Source: Burkholderiales bacterium
GTDB lineage: Bacteria > Pseudomonadota > Gammaproteobacteria > Burkholderiales > Burkholderiaceae_C
Length of the DNA: 64,000 nucleotides
NCBI GenBank assembly: GCA_019509985.1
Contig: JAEKLF010000053.1
Coordinates: 1-64,000, forward strand
Reading direction: 5' to 3'
Shown here: positions 29,872-38,570 of the stretch, piece by piece
Layout of the letters: the number at the start of each line of letters is the position of its first letter
How positions within the stretch are numbered: the stretch's first letter is position 1
Translations under genes and position numbers: made by a program
The notes under the pieces: generated by a model
What the model saw: the letters and a program-made list of their open reading frames with translations, nothing else
The model's database searches: none
What the model was told of the DNA's origin: nothing

Positions 29872-31866
29872 ATGAGATTCCTGACCCCTGCCGTCGCCGC
29901 CTTCACCGCGGCCTTGCTGAGCGCCTGCGCCACCGCGCCGGTGCCCACCGTCTCGCCCAACCCTAATCTCGTCATCCAGGGCATCCCCGCGGTGCCGCAG
30001 AGTCTGGCCGATGCCGTGGCCCGCTACAACGACTTCCGTGGCCACGCCTTCGTCGACTGGCATCCGACGCAGCGCGAGATGCTGGTCAGCCACCGCAAGG
30101 CCGGGGCCAACACGGCCCAGCTCTTTCGCGTGACGACACCGCTGGCCGACGGCGAGCAGCTGACCGACGGCATCGACCCCGTCACCCGCGCCAGCTACGA
30201 GCCGCGCACGGGCCGCTACATCGTCTTCGAGCGCGCCACCGGTGGCAACGAGGTGGCCCAGCTCTACCGCCTGCCGCTGGGCGAGGCAGCGGCCCAGCCC
30301 GTGCTGCTGACCAGCCCCGACGAGCGGCATTCGATGAACACCTGGCTGCGCAAGAGCGGCCAGCTCATTTACTCCTCCGTGCCCATCGACCGCACCGCGC
30401 AGGGCGGCAAGCGCACGAAGATCACGACGACGCTGTGGCTGATGGACCCCGAGAAGCCCGAGGCCCGACGCAAGCTCGCCGAGCTGGACGGTGGCGGCTG
30501 GTCGGCCAGCCGGCCTTCGCCCGATGAGCGCCTCGTCTCGCTGACGCGCTACCTGTCGGCCGGCGAGTCGCAGATCTGGATGCTCGACCTCGCCAGCGGC
30601 GTGGCCAAGCAGGTCGCACCGTCGCCCGGCAGCCAAGAGGCTCCGGCCAGCTACGCCCCAGCCGGCTGGGCGCCCGATGGCCGCACGCTGTGGATCGCCA
30701 GCGACCGCGCCGGCGAGTTCCGCGAGCTGATGACGCTGGACCTGGCCAGCGGCCGCATCGCCCGCGTCAGCAGTCACATCCCCTGGGACGTCAGCGGCGT
30801 CACGCTGACCGAGGACGGTCGCCGCCTTGCGGCTCAGTTCAATGTCGACGGCCGCGACGAGCTGCATTTCTTCGACGCCGCCACGGCCAGGGAACTGCCC
30901 GCCCCGGCGGCACTGCCGACCGGCAATGTCGGCGCCGCCCATTACGACCATGCGCGCTCCGAGTTGGCCCTCTCGGTCAGCAACGCCCAGGGCCCGAGCC
31001 AGATCTACTCGTTGGCCAGCGATGGCAAGGTCCAGCAGTGGACGCGCGCCGCCGCGGCACCGGGCGTCGACACCTCGACCTTCAGCGAGCAGAAGATCGT
31101 GCGCTGGAAGAGCTTCGACGGCACGACGGTCTCCGGCCTGCTGACGCCGCCACCAAAGAGATTCACGGGCAAGCGCCCGGTGCTGATCGCCATCCACGGC
31201 GGGCCGGAGAGCCAGGCCAGCTTCGGCTTCCTGGGCCGCAACGCCTACTACGTGCAGGAGCTGGGCATGGCGTTGATCCAGCCCAATGTGCGCGGCTCCA
31301 GCGGCTACGGCAAGAGCTTCCTGGCGATGGACAACGGCTTCAAGCGCGAGGACTCGGTCAAGGACATCGGCGCGCTGCTGGACTGGATCGCGACCCAGCC
31401 CGACCTAGACGCCTCGCGCATCCTCGTCACCGGCGGCAGCTACGGCGGCTACATGACGCTGGCCGTGGCGACGAACTATTCGGACCGCATCGCCGGCTCC
31501 ATCGACGTCGTCGGCATCTCGCACTTCGTGACCTTCCTGAACAACACCGAGAGCTACCGACGCGACCTGCGCCGCGTCGAGTACGGCGACGAGCGCGACC
31601 CGGCCATGAAGGCCCATCTCGACAGGATCTCGCCGCTGACCAACGCGGCCCGCATCAAGAAGCCGCTCTTCGTCATCCAGGGCAAGAACGACCCGCGCGT
31701 GCCCTACACCGAGGCCGAGCAGATCGTCGCCAAGGTGCGCGAGGGCGGCACGCAGGTCTGGTATCTGCGTGCCGAGAACGAGGGCCATGGCTTCCAGAAG
31801 AAGGAAAACCAGGACTACCAGATCTACGCCACCGTGCTGTTCATGCAGCAGACGGTGCTGAAGTAG
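29872..31866 (+). CDS. S9 family prolyl oligopeptidase-type lipoprotein
   Basis: 664 residues. The N-terminal signal MRFLTPAVAAFTAALLSAC carries a lipobox (LLSAC), so this is probably an outer- or inner-membrane lipoprotein. A beta-propeller of about residues 60-400 contains WD-like repeats. The alpha/beta hydrolase domain follows, with the nucleophile Ser523 in GGSYGGYM, the Asp in FVIQGKNDPRVPY and the His in ENEGHGFQKKEN. It cleaves short peptides at the periplasmic face. The earlier in-frame start is ignored because it would precede the signal. It is followed by the cobalamin block on the opposite strand. Confidence 0.92.
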   Translation: MRFLTPAVAAFTAALLSACATAPVPTVSPNPNLVIQGIPAVPQSLADAVARYNDFRGHAFVDWHPTQREMLVSHRKAGANTAQLFRVTTPLADGEQLTDGIDPVTRASYEPRTGRYIVFERATGGNEVAQLYRLPLGEAAAQPVLLTSPDERHSMNTWLRKSGQLIYSSVPIDRTAQGGKRTKITTTLWLMDPEKPEARRKLAELDGGGWSASRPSPDERLVSLTRYLSAGESQIWMLDLASGVAKQVAPSPGSQEAPASYAPAGWAPDGRTLWIASDRAGEFRELMTLDLASGRIARVSSHIPWDVSGVTLTEDGRRLAAQFNVDGRDELHFFDAATARELPAPAALPTGNVGAAHYDHARSELALSVSNAQGPSQIYSLASDGKVQQWTRAAAAPGVDTSTFSEQKIVRWKSFDGTTVSGLLTPPPKRFTGKRPVLIAIHGGPESQASFGFLGRNAYYVQELGMALIQPNVRGSSGYGKSFLAMDNGFKREDSVKDIGALLDWIATQPDLDASRILVTGGSYGGYMTLAVATNYSDRIAGSIDVVGISHFVTFLNNTESYRRDLRRVEYGDERDPAMKAHLDRISPLTNAARIKKPLFVIQGKNDPRVPYTEAEQIVAKVREGGTQVWYLRAENEGHGFQKKENQDYQIYATVLFMQQTVLK

Positions 31867-31890
31867 ACCGCTGGCGCGACGCCGCAGGCT

Positions 31891-32412
31891 TCAGAAATCA
31901 CCCGACAGGCTGGCGGCATAGCCAGGCGACGCTGGCCAGGTGGCCGGCGTGGGCGAGCCCCCCCGCCAGCACCAGGCGTTGATCCAGCCGCCATGCCCGA
32001 CGGCCAGTGCGCACGGTGCCTGCCACGCCACCGTGCGGGCCAGCAGCGCGTTCAGCGACTCGCCGCCGTCGAAATCGAAGCCGCAGAAGTCCGCCATCCA
32101 GCGGTCGAACTCGACCTGCGGAATCTCGCTCCACGGCCGGCCGTCCCAGGCACCGAAGTCCATCTCGACAAGCGCGGCATCGACCCGCCAGCAAAAGCCC
32201 CAGCGCTTCAGCCAGCGCCCCACCGCGGCCGCGCGAACCAGGGGCGACGTGACGACCTCGCGTGCCAGCCCGTGCCGGCGCGCGTGAGTGCGAATGCGGT
32301 GCGCGAGACGCTTGGCCTTGCGAGGATCGACGGGCAGATCGGTTCCGCCGCCGATGCAGCGGCCCTCGGCGCCACGCGGCCTGGGGTGGCGCCAGATCGT
32401 CAGCGTGGACAT
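31891..32412 (-). CDS. cobC: Alpha-ribazole phosphatase-like histidine phosphatase
   Basis: 173 residues of the phosphoglycerate mutase-like histidine phosphatase family. The catalytic RHP motif is at residues 8-10 (WRHPRPRGAEGRC) and the second His is in AVGHGGWINAW. Position directly after cobS and cobT fits CobC, which removes phosphate from alpha-ribazole-phosphate or the adenosyl-cobalamin phosphate in late B12 synthesis. Its ATG overlaps the cobS stop (TGATG). The short length and weak DNA-independent specificity mean another phosphatase role cannot be excluded. Confidence 0.82.
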   Translation of the reverse strand: MSTLTIWRHPRPRGAEGRCIGGGTDLPVDPRKAKRLAHRIRTHARRHGLAREVVTSPLVRAAAVGRWLKRWGFCWRVDAALVEMDFGAWDGRPWSEIPQVEFDRWMADFCGFDFDGGESLNALLARTVAWQAPCALAVGHGGWINAWCWRGGSPTPATWPASPGYAASLSGDF

Positions 32413-33173
32413 CAGAACGCGGCCGTGAAGGCCAGCAGCACGGCGATCTCGGCGAACTGCTCGGTAGCGCCCAGGCCATCGCCGGTGTAGCCGCCCAGGC
32501 GGCGGTGCAGCCACTGGCGCATCAGCACCGCCACTGCGGTAGCGCCTGCTGCGGCCATCAACAGCTTGGGCAAGTAGACGCCAAACCCCGCCAACGCCAG
32601 GGCCAGCAGGCCGCACCAGCCCAATGCGATGCCGAAGTTGCGCGGCGCCACGGCCAGCGCAAGCGGCTTGGCCTTGGCGTGTTCGCTGTCGCCACCGTAG
32701 GGCAGGCTGACCATGACGCCCACGGCCGCCGCACGCGCGAAGGCATGGCTGGCCAGCAGCGCGGCGACGGCCCCAAGCGCCGGCCGCGCCGCCAGCACGG
32801 CCAGCAAGGCCGCGCGCAGCAGCAGCGACAGCACCAGCGCCAGCGCGCCATAGCTGCCGATGCGCGAGTCCTTCATGATGGCCAGCGCCTTGTCGCGCGG
32901 CACGACGCCGCCGAGCGCATCGAAGGTGTCGGCCAGGCCGTCTTCATGGAAACCGCCGGTCAAGGTGACCGTGGCGATCAGTGCCAGCACGGCGGCGATC
33001 CACGCCGGCCAAAGCTGGGCTGCCAGCAGCAACACCGCCGCGCCGCAGGCACCCACCAGCGCACCGACCAGCGGGAAGTGGCGTACACAATCGTTCAGCC
33101 ATGTCGGCTCGAAACGGCTCAGGCGCACCGGCAGTCGGGTCAGGAACTGCAGCGCGACGAGGAAGAGCCGCAT
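32412..33173 (-). CDS. cobS: Cobalamin synthase (adenosylcobinamide-GDP ribazoletransferase)
   Basis: 253 residues with about seven membrane helices. The acidic motif TGGFHEDGLADTFDALGG, which binds Mg and the GDP-cobinamide, is near residues 58-75. Tyr-Gly-Gly-Asp-rich motifs SLPYGGDSEHAKA and RRLGGYTGDGLGATEQ follow. It joins adenosylcobinamide-GDP to alpha-ribazole (or its phosphate) to give cobalamin at the inner membrane. It lies between cobT upstream and cobC downstream, with a 2-base gap from cobT. Confidence 0.95.
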   Translation of the reverse strand: MRLFLVALQFLTRLPVRLSRFEPTWLNDCVRHFPLVGALVGACGAAVLLLAAQLWPAWIAAVLALIATVTLTGGFHEDGLADTFDALGGVVPRDKALAIMKDSRIGSYGALALVLSLLLRAALLAVLAARPALGAVAALLASHAFARAAAVGVMVSLPYGGDSEHAKAKPLALAVAPRNFGIALGWCGLLALALAGFGVYLPKLLMAAAGATAVAVLMRQWLHRRLGGYTGDGLGATEQFAEIAVLLAFTAAF

Positions 33174-33175
33174 GG

Positions 33176-34201
33176 TTACTCGCGATTGCTGACGCCAGCG
33201 CTCTCGAAGCTGGCCATCTCGGCCAGCAGCGCACATGCCGCCGTCAGCAGCGGCCAGGCCAGGGCTGCGCCGCTGCCTTCACCGAGTCGCAGCTCCAGGT
33301 CCAGCAGCGGCCGCGCGCCAAGCCGCTGCAGCCATCGTGCATGCGGGCCTTCGGCCGAGCGATGCGCGAACACGCAGGCCGCCAGCACGCCAGGGCGTAA
33401 CGCGTCGGCCAGCGCGACGGCGGCCGTCGTGATGAAGCCGTCGACAACGACGACGCGGCGCCGGGCCGCCGCGGCGATGACGCTGCCGGCCATCGTGACG
33501 ATCTCGAAACCGCCCAGCGCCGCGGCGATCTCCAGCGGCGTCTGCGCGCCGACGTTCATGGCCAGCGCTTCGCCGAGCACACCGAGCTTGCGCGCCAGGC
33601 CGGCGTCGTCCAGCCCCGTGCCGCGGCCGACGCAATCGGCCAGCGGCAGGCCGGTCAGGCGCTGCATCAGGAGGCTGGCCGACGAGGTGTTGCCGATGCC
33701 CATCTCGCCGAGCAGCAACGCGTTGCCGGGCAGACGTTCGACCAGCGCCATGCCGTTGCGCAGCGCGCGCTCAGCCTGCTCGCCCGTCATCGCCGGACCG
33801 GCACTCGCATCGGCCGTGCCGGGCGCGATGCGCAGATTCACGGCGCCGTCGGCCAGCGGCGCGTCGACACCGCAGTCGGCAATCGTCAACGCCAGGCCCT
33901 GCTGTCGCGCCAGCACCGACACGGCCGCGCCGCCGGACAGCATGTTGGCGACCATCTGCGGCGTGACCTCCCGCGGGTAGGCCGACACGCCGCGCCGCGA
34001 AAGGCCATGGTCGGCGGCGTAGACGACGAGCTGCGGCTGTCGCAGCGCCGGCTGCTCGATGCCCTGGATCAGCGCGAGCTGCAGTGCCAGTTCCTCGACG
34101 CGGCCGAGAGCGCCGAGCGGCTTGGTCTTGTGGTCGATCGCGTGCTGGACGCGCGCGCCGAGATCAGGCTCGGCGAGTGCCGGAAGGTCAGGAAAGTTCA
34201 T
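33176..34201 (-). CDS. cobT: Nicotinate-nucleotide:DMB phosphoribosyltransferase
   Basis: 341 residues. CobT transfers phosphoribose from nicotinate mononucleotide to dimethylbenzimidazole, making alpha-ribazole-phosphate for the lower B12 ligand. Seen here are DHKTKPLGALGRVEELA near residue 24, VYAADHGLSRRGVSAYP, LLGEMGIGNTSSASLLM and the C-terminal ELRLGEGSGAALAWPLL with the catalytic Glu expected in GEGSG. Length and order match the family. A dispersed repeat (copy B) and the CbiB-like gene precede it on the same strand. The cobU/cobP gene is absent from the window. Confidence 0.95.
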   Translation of the reverse strand: MNFPDLPALAEPDLGARVQHAIDHKTKPLGALGRVEELALQLALIQGIEQPALRQPQLVVYAADHGLSRRGVSAYPREVTPQMVANMLSGGAAVSVLARQQGLALTIADCGVDAPLADGAVNLRIAPGTADASAGPAMTGEQAERALRNGMALVERLPGNALLLGEMGIGNTSSASLLMQRLTGLPLADCVGRGTGLDDAGLARKLGVLGEALAMNVGAQTPLEIAAALGGFEIVTMAGSVIAAAARRRVVVVDGFITTAAVALADALRPGVLAACVFAHRSAEGPHARWLQRLGARPLLDLELRLGEGSGAALAWPLLTAACALLAEMASFESAGVSNRE

Positions 34202-34221
34202 GGGAGCAGGTCGTTGAATTT

Positions 34222-34356
34222 CGGGCCGAGCGCCGGGCCGCTCCCAAGCCGGCCCGCGCTGGCGATGCTTGCGGCTCAACGCCGCAAGCATCGCCGTCCC
34301 CTCGGGGGACCGACCGGGCTCGCCCGCGTTCAGCGGAGCGAGACTGGGCGAGGGGC
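34222..34356 (+). repeat. Dispersed multi-hairpin repeat, copy B
   Basis: The best-formed copy. GGCGATGCTTGCGGC-TCAAC-GCCGCAAGCATCGCC is a perfect 15-bp stem with a 5-base loop. It is flanked by GGGCCGAGCGCCGGGCCG..CGGCCCG on the left, and by GTCCCCTCGGGGGAC and CTCGCCC..GAGCGAG on the right, ending CTGGGCGAGGGG. It lies in the 160-base gap between the CbiB-like gene end and the cobT start, both transcribed right to left. Confidence 0.9.
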
Positions 34357-34363
34357 ATCACGT

Positions 34364-35353
34364 TCAGCCGACGAGGTTGGCCAGGGTCAGCAGCGCCAAC
34401 AGCAGCATCCACAGCACGACCGAGCGCCAGACCAGGCCGACGACGCTTTGCAGATGGCCGAGCTGGGGCTGTGCGCCGGCCGTGGAGCCGGCGGCGCCGG
34501 TGGCGTCGGGTTCGGAGCCGGCGTCGAAGGTCTTGCTGCGATCCGGTGTGATGCCGGGTGCCGCGGCGCCGCCCAGCTGCAGGCCCACGGCACCCGCTGC
34601 GGACGCGAGGATGATGCCTTCGTTGGCATGCAGCCACAGGCTCGCGTCGCGGCGCCAGCCGTTCACGGCTTCCTCGAAGTTGCCGACGATGGCAAAGCCC
34701 GTCGCCGTCAGCCGCGCGGGCAGGTAGTCGATCAGCGAGAAGGCCTGGCGCGACAACGACAGCAGACGCGGGTTGGTCGGCGCGTCCAGCGTGCGGCTCT
34801 TGAAGGCCCAGTAGCGGCTTGCGAACTCGGCCATGCGGTAGAGCACCGCGCCGGCGGGGCCGAGGCCGATGGTCGAGCAGACGACGAACCAGAAGAACAC
34901 GCCGAAGACATGGCGGTGCGCGGCGAGCAGCGAGTGCTCGACGACATGGCGGATCAGCTCGGTGCGCGGCAGCTCGCTCGCGTCCAGGTGGCGCCACTCG
35001 GCCAGCAGCTGGCGGGCGGTCGCATCGTCGCCACGCTCCAGTGCGTTGCGGATGTCGGTGAAGTAGTGGCTGAACTGGCGGAAGCCCAGCGTCAGGTAGA
35101 GGATGAGCACGTCCAGCCCGAGGGCCAGCAGCAGGCTGAAGTGGCGCAGCGCCAGATAGACCGCTGTGACGGCCAGACCGGGCACCAGCACGGTGATGGC
35201 CCAGACGACAGCGGCGTGGTGTTCATCGCCGGCGTCGAAGTTGCGGCCCGTCCAGCGCACCCAGCCGATGACCGACTGATGCACGCGGTTGCCATGCCTC
35301 AGGGGCTTGAGTTGCTCACACAACAGGGCCAGCAGCACCGCGAAGAAATTCAT
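34364..35353 (-). CDS. CobD/CbiB family membrane protein
   Basis: 329 residues. N-terminal and C-terminal hydrophobic segments frame a polar centre. It begins MNFFAVLLALLCEQLKPLRHGN. The central motif FGVFFWFVVCSTIGLGPAGAVLYRMAEF matches CbiB-like proteins, which attach aminopropanol to cobyric acid in B12 synthesis. Burkholderiales carry this shorter group beside other cob genes; AmpE-like proteins are also related, so enzymatic activity is not proven. It is separated from cobT only by repeat copy B, and probably shares the cob transcript. Confidence 0.78.
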   Translation of the reverse strand: MNFFAVLLALLCEQLKPLRHGNRVHQSVIGWVRWTGRNFDAGDEHHAAVVWAITVLVPGLAVTAVYLALRHFSLLLALGLDVLILYLTLGFRQFSHYFTDIRNALERGDDATARQLLAEWRHLDASELPRTELIRHVVEHSLLAAHRHVFGVFFWFVVCSTIGLGPAGAVLYRMAEFASRYWAFKSRTLDAPTNPRLLSLSRQAFSLIDYLPARLTATGFAIVGNFEEAVNGWRRDASLWLHANEGIILASAAGAVGLQLGGAAAPGITPDRSKTFDAGSEPDATGAAGSTAGAQPQLGHLQSVVGLVWRSVVLWMLLLALLTLANLVG

Positions 35354-35385
35354 GGGCCGGGATGATAGTGGCGCCGTGCGCGGGC

Positions 35386-36069
35386 TCAGACGGTGATGAG
35401 CAAACGGTAGAGGTTGCGCAACATCGCGGCCGTCGCACCCCAGATGAAGTACTCGCGCTCAGGACCCTGCCAGGGCATGGACAGGAAGCGCCGCTCGGCG
35501 CCGGCGAACTCGAAGCGATGGTGACGGTGATGGGCCGGATCCATCAGGAAGGCCAGCGGCACCTCGAAGGCCTCGGCGACCTCGAAGTCGTCGAGCGTGA
35601 GCGTGAAGCCGGGCTCCACGAGGGCGACAACGGGCGTCACCTGGAAGGCCGTCACCGTCGAATAGATGGGCAACTGACCAATGACGTCGATGTGGCGGCG
35701 CGACAGGCCGATCTCTTCCTCGGTCTCGCGCAGCGCGGTCGCGACGGGACCGTCGTCCTCGGGCTCGACGCGGCCGCCGGGGAAGCTGATCTGGCCGGCG
35801 TGGTCGCGCAGATGGTCGGTGCGGCGGGTCAGCAGCAGGTTCAGGCCCGCGTCGTGCTGCACGAGCGGAATCAGCACGGCGGCGCCCGAGGGCTCACGGC
35901 CCGGGAAGAGGCCGCCGTCGCCGGCGAACTCGGGCGTCCAGGCCGACAACGCCGCCAGTCGGCCGCGGATGGCCTCGGCCGTCAGCGCGGCGGCGGGCAC
36001 GGCGGGCAGGTGGTCATCGACGCTCGTGACCGGCACGAGCTGGGGTTGCGTGATGGCGGGACGGGTCAT
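35386..36069 (-). CDS. CoA pyrophosphatase-like Nudix hydrolase
   Basis: 227 residues. The Nudix box GGRVEPEDDGPVATALRETEEEIGL fits GX5EX7REUXEEXGU, with the metal-binding Glu residues in place. The sequence before it (LTRRTDHLRDHAGQISFPGG) is the signature of the CoA/acyl-CoA-specific group (LLTxRSxxLxxHxGQxxFPGG), so it probably splits CoA into adenosine 3',5'-bisphosphate and 4'-phosphopantetheine. The gene stands apart from the cob block, 32 bases upstream of its start, and downstream of the rplS terminator. Confidence 0.9.
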   Translation of the reverse strand: MTRPAITQPQLVPVTSVDDHLPAVPAAALTAEAIRGRLAALSAWTPEFAGDGGLFPGREPSGAAVLIPLVQHDAGLNLLLTRRTDHLRDHAGQISFPGGRVEPEDDGPVATALRETEEEIGLSRRHIDVIGQLPIYSTVTAFQVTPVVALVEPGFTLTLDDFEVAEAFEVPLAFLMDPAHHRHHRFEFAGAERRFLSMPWQGPEREYFIWGATAAMLRNLYRLLITV

Positions 36070-36094
36070 TCGGCCAGCATAGGACGCCGCAAAT

Positions 36095-36127
36095 GAAAAA
36101 GCCGCCGGGAGCGGAACTCCGGGCGGC
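36095..36127 (-). terminator. Intrinsic terminator after rplS
   Basis: On the minus strand, GCCGCCCGGAG and CTCCCGGCGGC form an 11-bp stem with one mismatch, followed by TTTTTC. It ends the rpsP-rimM-trmD-rplS transcript and lies 135 bases after the rplS stop, just before the Nudix gene. Confidence 0.85.
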
Positions 36128-36261
36128 CTTGCCGTGGAAAGCAGGCGGATTGAGCGAGCTTTTGGGTGCGTTCACGTCGCTGCGCGACCTGAACTTCGCC
36201 CAAAACTCGCGGTGAATTGCTGCGCAATCCACAGTGGCCAGCGGCCACTTCTTCGCTTCAC

Positions 36262-36615
36262 TCAGGCGAGCTTTTCCTTGATACGAGCCGACTTGCCCGA
36301 GCGCTGGCGCAGGTAGTACAGCTTGGCGCGGCGGACATCGCCACGGCGCTTGACTTCGATGGTCGCGATCAGCGGGCTGTAGAGCTGGAACGTACGCTCG
36401 ACGCCCTCGCCGCTGGAGATCTTGCGAACGATGAAGCTGCTGTTCAGGCCGCGGTTGCGCTTGGCGATGACGACGCCTTCGTAGGCCTGCACGCGCTTGC
36501 GGCTGCCTTCAACGACGTTGACGCTGACGATCACGGTGTCGCCGGGGGCGAAGGCCGGGATGGTCTTGTTCAGGCGAGCAATTTCTTCTTGCTCAAGGGT
36601 TTGGATCAGGCCCAT
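36262..36615 (-). CDS. rplS: 50S ribosomal protein L19
   Basis: 117 residues, the standard length. The L19 signatures are clear: [46 protein letters not shown] and [25 protein letters not shown]. It binds at the 30S-50S interface. It is the last gene of the rpsP-rimM-trmD-rplS operon, with 134 bases between trmD and rplS, which may hold a processing site or a second promoter. Confidence 0.98.
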   Translation of the reverse strand: MGLIQTLEQEEIARLNKTIPAFAPGDTVIVSVNVVEGSRKRVQAYEGVVIAKRNRGLNSSFIVRKISSGEGVERTFQLYSPLIATIEVKRRGDVRRAKLYYLRQRSGKSARIKEKLA

Positions 36616-36749
36616 CTGTACTCCTACGGATCTTGGCGGCTCGCTATTTATCGGGATGTTTGCAGCCTGCCGCCATGCATGACGCCAAACTACTCGACCC
36701 GCCAGAGGATCGGACAGCCCATCAGTATAGCCAGAAGCGAGGGTTTTGC

Positions 36750-37514
36750 CTAGAGTTTGGCCAAGAAGGCCTCGTCGGCCTTGCTCAGCCGGCCGGCGGC
36801 CCGGGCGGCGGCGATCAGCTCGGGCCGGCGCGCCGCGGTCAGCGCCAGGGATTGCTCGCGGCGCCAGCGCTTGATGTCGGCATGGTGGCCGGACAGCAGC
36901 ACGGGCGGCACCGGGCGCTCGGGCTGATCACCCATCGCGGGCAGCAGTTCCGGGCGGCTGTAATGAGGGCAATCCAGCAGGCCGTCGCTGGTTTCGGAAA
37001 AACTGTCCTGCTGGTGGGACTGGGCATCGCCCAGCACGCCCTCCTGCAGCCGCGCGACGGCATCTAGCAGCGCCAGCGCCGGCAGCTCGCCACCGGACAG
37101 CACGAAGTCGCCCAGGCTCAGCTCCAGCGTGACGTGGCGGTCCAGCACGCGCTGGTCGATGCCCTCGTAGCGCCCACAGAGCAGCACGGCACCCGAGCTG
37201 GTCGCCAGCTGCTGGACGCGGGCCTGGTTGATGCGCGCGCCGGTCGGCGTGAAGTGAATGACGGCCGGCGCCGTCTCGCCGCGGTCGGCCTTGATAGCAG
37301 CCAGCGCCCGCTCGAGCGGCTCGGCCAGCATGACCATGCCGGGACCGCCACCATAGGGTCGGTCGTCGACCCGGCGGTAGTTGTCCTCGGCGAAATCGCG
37401 CAGCGGCCACAGGCGCACGTCGACCTGGCCGCTCTCGAAGGCGCGCCGCGTGACGCCATGCGTCAGATGCGGCGCGAACAGCTCCGGGAAGATCGTCAGG
37501 ACGTCGAAGCGCAT
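36750..37514 (-). CDS. trmD: tRNA (guanine-N1)-methyltransferase
   Basis: 254 residues. TrmD makes m1G37 in tRNAs that read CUN, CCN and CGG codons, using S-adenosylmethionine. The trefoil-knot SPOUT signatures are [40 protein letters not shown] and [24 protein letters not shown]. Length and order match. It is third in the operon and starts 10 bases after the rimM stop. Confidence 0.98.
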   Translation of the reverse strand: MRFDVLTIFPELFAPHLTHGVTRRAFESGQVDVRLWPLRDFAEDNYRRVDDRPYGGGPGMVMLAEPLERALAAIKADRGETAPAVIHFTPTGARINQARVQQLATSSGAVLLCGRYEGIDQRVLDRHVTLELSLGDFVLSGGELPALALLDAVARLQEGVLGDAQSHQQDSFSETSDGLLDCPHYSRPELLPAMGDQPERPVPPVLLSGHHADIKRWRREQSLALTAARRPELIAAARAAGRLSKADEAFLAKL

Positions 37515-37524
37515 CGCTTCAGCC

Positions 37525-38124
37525 TCAGAAATCCACGCCCCAGTCGACGCGGATCTGCCTGGCTTCCAGGCTCACATCGTCGACAAAGGCGCCGACGAAG
37601 GGGATGAGCTTCTCCTGGTCGGGCTTGGCCGGCTCTTCGATGCCGGGCGGCAGGATGCGCAGCACCGCGTGCGGCCCGGTGTCGATGAGCCCGATGACCC
37701 GGCCCAGAGCCTGGCCTTCGCGGTTGACGACGTCAAGGCCGATCAGGTCGACCCAGTAGTACTCGCCGTCACCGGCGCGCGGGAAGTCGGCGCGCGAGAT
37801 CCAGACCTCGAAGCCGCGCAGGGCCTCGGCGCCGTTGCGATCGACGACGCCGTCGGCATTGGCGACGAGGCCTTCGCCATGCTCGCGCATGGACAACACC
37901 TTCAGAACCCGCTGGCCCGGCTTGGGGCCCGTGCCCTTCAAGAACCAGCGCTTGGCTGCAAACAGCGCGTCGGCCTGGTTGGAATAGGCCTGCACCTTGA
38001 ACCAGCCCTTCACCCCCCAGGCGTCCAGGATGTGGCCGACCTGGACCAGGTCGTCGGGCCAGGTGGCGTCAGAAGCAAAAAACGGCGCCGAGGCGCCGTC
38101 TTGCTGAGGCTTGTTGCCGGCCAC
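37525..38124 (-). CDS. rimM: 16S rRNA processing protein RimM
   Basis: 199 residues. The RimM core begins at [22 protein letters not shown] and includes the PRC-barrel region [31 protein letters not shown] and [22 protein letters not shown] at the end (the last block is [10 protein letters not shown]). It assists 30S maturation and binds S19. A leader of about 27 residues precedes the core and has no clear match; a terminator-like hairpin is embedded in the codons of this leader. It starts 5 bases after the rpsP stop. Confidence 0.94.
   Translation of the reverse strand: MAGNKPQQDGASAPFFASDATWPDDLVQVGHILDAWGVKGWFKVQAYSNQADALFAAKRWFLKGTGPKPGQRVLKVLSMREHGEGLVANADGVVDRNGAEALRGFEVWISRADFPRAGDGEYYWVDLIGLDVVNREGQALGRVIGLIDTGPHAVLRILPPGIEEPAKPDQEKLIPFVGAFVDDVSLEARQIRVDWGVDF
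38077..38099 (-). terminator. Terminator-like hairpin inside the rimM 5' coding region
   Basis: On the minus strand, ACGGCGC-CTCG-GCGCCGT makes a perfect 7-bp stem with a 4-base loop, followed directly by TTTTT(T)GC. It covers about codons 9-16 of rimM. The form is that of a strong intrinsic terminator, placed just after rpsP, so it could set the ratio of rpsP to downstream transcripts unless ribosomes on rimM block it. Confidence 0.7.
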
Positions 38125-38129
38125 GAGGC

Positions 38130-38381
38130 TCAGACAGCAGCCTTCTTGGCGTCGCCGACCAGGCGCTCGACCGTGGGCGACAACTGGGCGCCAACGCCGA
38201 CCCAGTAGCTGATGCGGTCTTGCTCGACGCGCAGCTTCTCGGCGGCACCGGAGGCGACCGGGTTGTAGAAGCCGACGCGCTCGATGAAGCGGCCGTCACG
38301 GCGCTGGCGGCTGTTGGCGACGACGATGTTGTAGAACGGGCGCTTCTTGGAACCGCCGCGGGCAAGACGAATGACAACCAT
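38130..38381 (-). CDS. rpsP: 30S ribosomal protein S16
   Basis: 83 residues, typical length. S16 signatures are [25 protein letters not shown] near the start and [15 protein letters not shown]. It binds 16S rRNA in the 30S body. It is the first gene of the operon with rimM, trmD and rplS. A leader of about 150 bases separates it from a strong -10 element. Confidence 0.98.
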   Translation of the reverse strand: MVVIRLARGGSKKRPFYNIVVANSRQRRDGRFIERVGFYNPVASGAAEKLRVEQDRISYWVGVGAQLSPTVERLVGDAKKAAV

Positions 38382-38535
38382 GATGTTTCCTAAACTGATG
38401 ATGATGGGTCGATCACCGCACGAGGAGACACTCAAGGCGAGCAGATCGGTTCGCGGCGAGTTCCCGCCGGTGTTGCCACCGCCTCTGGCGCCGTAGATAC
38501 GCTGCGGCTCCCCGCAGCCGACACCAGAACTCAGC

Positions 38536-38541
38536 ATTATA
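38536..38541 (-). promoter_or_regulatory. -10 element (TATAAT) upstream of rpsP
   Basis: The minus strand reads GAGTTTATAATGCTG; TATAAT is a perfect -10. No good -35 is at the standard distance, but TTGCGG ends 20 bases upstream. Initiation near 38529 would give a leader of about 148 bases before the rpsP ATG. It lies 29 bases from the divergent GNAT gene start, so the two promoters share space. Confidence 0.65.
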
Positions 38542-38570
38542 AACTCGAACAGATTCGATTCCCGCAAGAT

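Noticed and set aside
32262-33980. A long plus-strand open frame over cobC, cobS and cobT (about 570 codons)
   Set aside because: It is antisense to three recognised genes, is Gln/Arg/Ala-rich and low in complexity, and has no domain. Long mirror frames are expected at this GC content.
34007-35365. A plus-strand open frame over cobT, repeat copy B and the CbiB-like gene
   Set aside because: It crosses a structured repeat and is antisense to two conserved genes. The composition is that of a shadow frame.
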